From positions 1-39,065 of the forward strand of contig JAKQKE010000187.1 in NCBI GenBank assembly GCA_029560805.1: a DNA stretch of 39,065 nucleotides, written 5' to 3'. The notes beneath the pieces are model-generated. The model ran no database searches. It worked only from the letters and a program-made list of their open reading frames with translations, and was not told the origin of the DNA. Both the position numbers and the translations under genes were made by a program. Positions 38,027 to 39,065 of this stretch are shown piece by piece. Source of the stretch: Spirochaetota bacterium. GTDB taxonomy: Bacteria; Spirochaetota; Spirochaetia; Treponematales; UBA12059. The stretch's first letter is position 1, and each line of letters opens with the position of its first letter.

Positions 38027-39065
38027 GCGCCGCGATGCGTCAGCACCGACTCGGCCAAGGCTTTCAGCGACTGGTCCTCGGGTACCGCGTTCGATACGGC
38101 GTCCCGATTGAGCGTGTACACGCCGTCGACCATCACGATCGCTTCGCCGGGCGCATCGGCGTCCTCCCGGGAGACCGACTCGAGCGGCATCACGTCGATC
38201 GGCTCGCCGTCGGCTACCGCGGGCAACTCCTCGACGGTAGCTCCGGGCCACTCGACCCTATGGTAGGATATGGCGCTGATGATCTGTCGATAGGTAGAGC
38301 CGACGAGCGGTTCGAGGTCGACCGCTTCGTCGTCCTCGAGCTCGGGGGCCTGAAGCTCCTCCAGGCGCGCCCGCTGCTCGTCGGTCAGCATCGTTATCTC
38401 GTCGCCGAGCTCCTCTTCCTGGCTCTCGGCGATAGCGATGCGTTGGAACACCTGCTGTTCGAAGGAGCTGTCGTCGAGCTCGAGGAAGCCGTCCTCATCG
38501 CGGTAGCCCTCGAGTCCGCTCAGGTCGAGCGTACTCAGGAACAGGTCGAATTCGACCTCCTCGAGCAACTCGGCCATGTCGTCATCGTCAGCCGCTTCGA
38601 CCACAGATTCCCGGGCCGCGGCTCTTCCGGCGATCACAGCGTCCTCGGCGATCACAGTGTCCTCGGCGATCGCGGTTGCTTCGTTATTGCCCTCTTCCGC
38701 TGGGGCCTCGACAGCCGACGCCTCGTCGGCCGGTAAACCGGCGCTATCGTCGAGGCCGATGACCGACTCGGCCATTTCCTCGATCGGTGAAGCAAACACG
38801 AGGGCCGGTAGAGGCGCCTCAGGCTCGGCCCGTTCCTGCCTGAGGTCGGCCAGCGACTCGCCAGTATCGATCATGGCCTCGGCCTCACGCCCGGCGCCGC
38901 CCTCTTCGTCGCTCGATGAGCCGGAATCGATATACCCGATGACGTCGGCGAGGTCGGTCTCCTCCACGAGCTCCAGCCCGAGGCTCTCGGGTATGAGCGG
39001 GAGGTCGTCATCGTCTTCCGAGGACAGCGCTAGAGCCTCTGCAGAGAGGCTACCCCATTCGGCGT
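38023..39065 (-). CDS. Acidic protein of unknown function, partial (start beyond the window)
   Basis: The frame is open from the right edge to the stop at 38025-38023, about 346 residues. The visible sequence is strongly acidic (SSEDDDDLPLIPE, DSGSSSDEEGGAG, DDDMAELLEEVEFDLFLSTL), with Glu/Ala repeats (IAEDTVIAEDAVIAG). I see no signal, membrane segment or known motif. The C-terminal part from about 250 on (TYRQIISAISYHRVEWPGAT) is less repetitive and may be a folded domain. A GTG at 38967 could be read as a start, but the frame continues upstream with similar composition, so I treat the gene as truncated by the window. It may be a scaffold or a large spirochaete-specific protein; the function is unknown. 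Confidence 0.7.
   Translation of the reverse strand, partial: AEWGSLSAEALALSSEDDDDLPLIPESLGLELVEETDLADVIGYIDSGSSSDEEGGAGREAEAMIDTGESLADLRQERAEPEAPLPALVFASPIEEMAESVIGLDDSAGLPADEASAVEAPAEEGNNEATAIAEDTVIAEDAVIAGRAAARESVVEAADDDDMAELLEEVEFDLFLSTLDLSGLEGYRDEDGFLELDDSSFEQQVFQRIAIAESQEEELGDEITMLTDEQRARLEELQAPELEDDEAVDLEPLVGSTYRQIISAISYHRVEWPGATVEELPAVADGEPIDVMPLESVSREDADAPGEAIVMVDGVYTLNRDAVSNAVPEDQSLKALAESVLTHRGA
38630..38675 (-). repeat. 18-bp tandem repeat in the acidic protein gene
   Basis: GCGATCACAGCGTCCTCG (38630) and GCGATCACAGTGTCCTCG (38648) are adjacent 18-bp units (plus-strand notation), with a partial third copy from 38666. They encode the repeated six residues IAEDTV/IAEDAV. Confidence 0.85.

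Overview
This window is about 39 kb of GC-rich, gene-dense bacterial chromosome. It has no rRNA or tRNA, no phage or insertion sequence, and no CRISPR array that I can see. My best guess is a free-living or gut-type anaerobic spirochaete (Treponema/Rectinema-like, but high GC). Pointers are a PlzA-like PilZ protein, a DUF115 (Maf-type) protein, an RpoS-sized sigma factor behind a sigma-54 promoter as in Borrelia, and split gcvPA/gcvPB genes. The taxonomy is inference.

Layout. 1-2076: the end of an Mrp-type Fe-S ATPase, a DUF134-NifX fusion and an EamA transporter, all +. 2077-2392: an AT-rich gap ending in a sigma-54 promoter. 2393-4686: a three-gene redox operon (DUF2202 ferritin-like protein, NapH-like polyferredoxin, anchored unknown). 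4683-9223 (-): hybrid histidine kinase then recQ. 9306-13635 (-): the glycine cleavage operon gcvT-gcvH-gcvPA-gcvPB. 13801-17136 (-): PilZ protein, TPR protein, GerMN protein and arfB. 17296-18468 (+): a fold III PLP decarboxylase. 18559-19860 (-): an aminotransferase. 20074-21323 (+): a CBM48 mini-protein and a secreted protein with two FMN-binding-like repeats. 21502-25797 (-): lepB, a PASTA-bearing penicillin-binding protein and DUF115, with overlapping ends. 25849-30429 (+): LysM/M23 peptidase, a 47-residue membrane peptide, the sigma factor, a YibQ-type deacetylase and tsaD. 30442-39065 (-): an acidic protein cut by the window edge, a membrane/LysM-M23/PEGA operon, exonuclease III, a rhomboid protease, PIN-PhoH, kbl and a small membrane protein.

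How the genes fit together. Much of the content is envelope biology: two M23 peptidases, a PBP, signal peptidase, a rhomboid, PEGA and GerMN proteins. A second theme is amino-acid catabolism: glycine cleavage, 2-amino-3-ketobutyrate CoA ligase, an ornithine-type decarboxylase and an aminotransferase. Signalling includes c-di-GMP (PilZ), a hybrid kinase and an alternative sigma factor.

The most interesting regulatory signal is a pair of -24/-12 promoters sharing the ten bases TGGCACGCTT, one before the sigma factor and one before the redox operon. This suggests a sigma-54 circuit that fires both a second sigma factor and a ferritin-like/Fe-S membrane module. A second pattern is that several first genes in transcripts lack a Shine-Dalgarno sequence and have a -10 box only 6-11 nt before the start codon. 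This suggests frequent leaderless or near-leaderless mRNAs.
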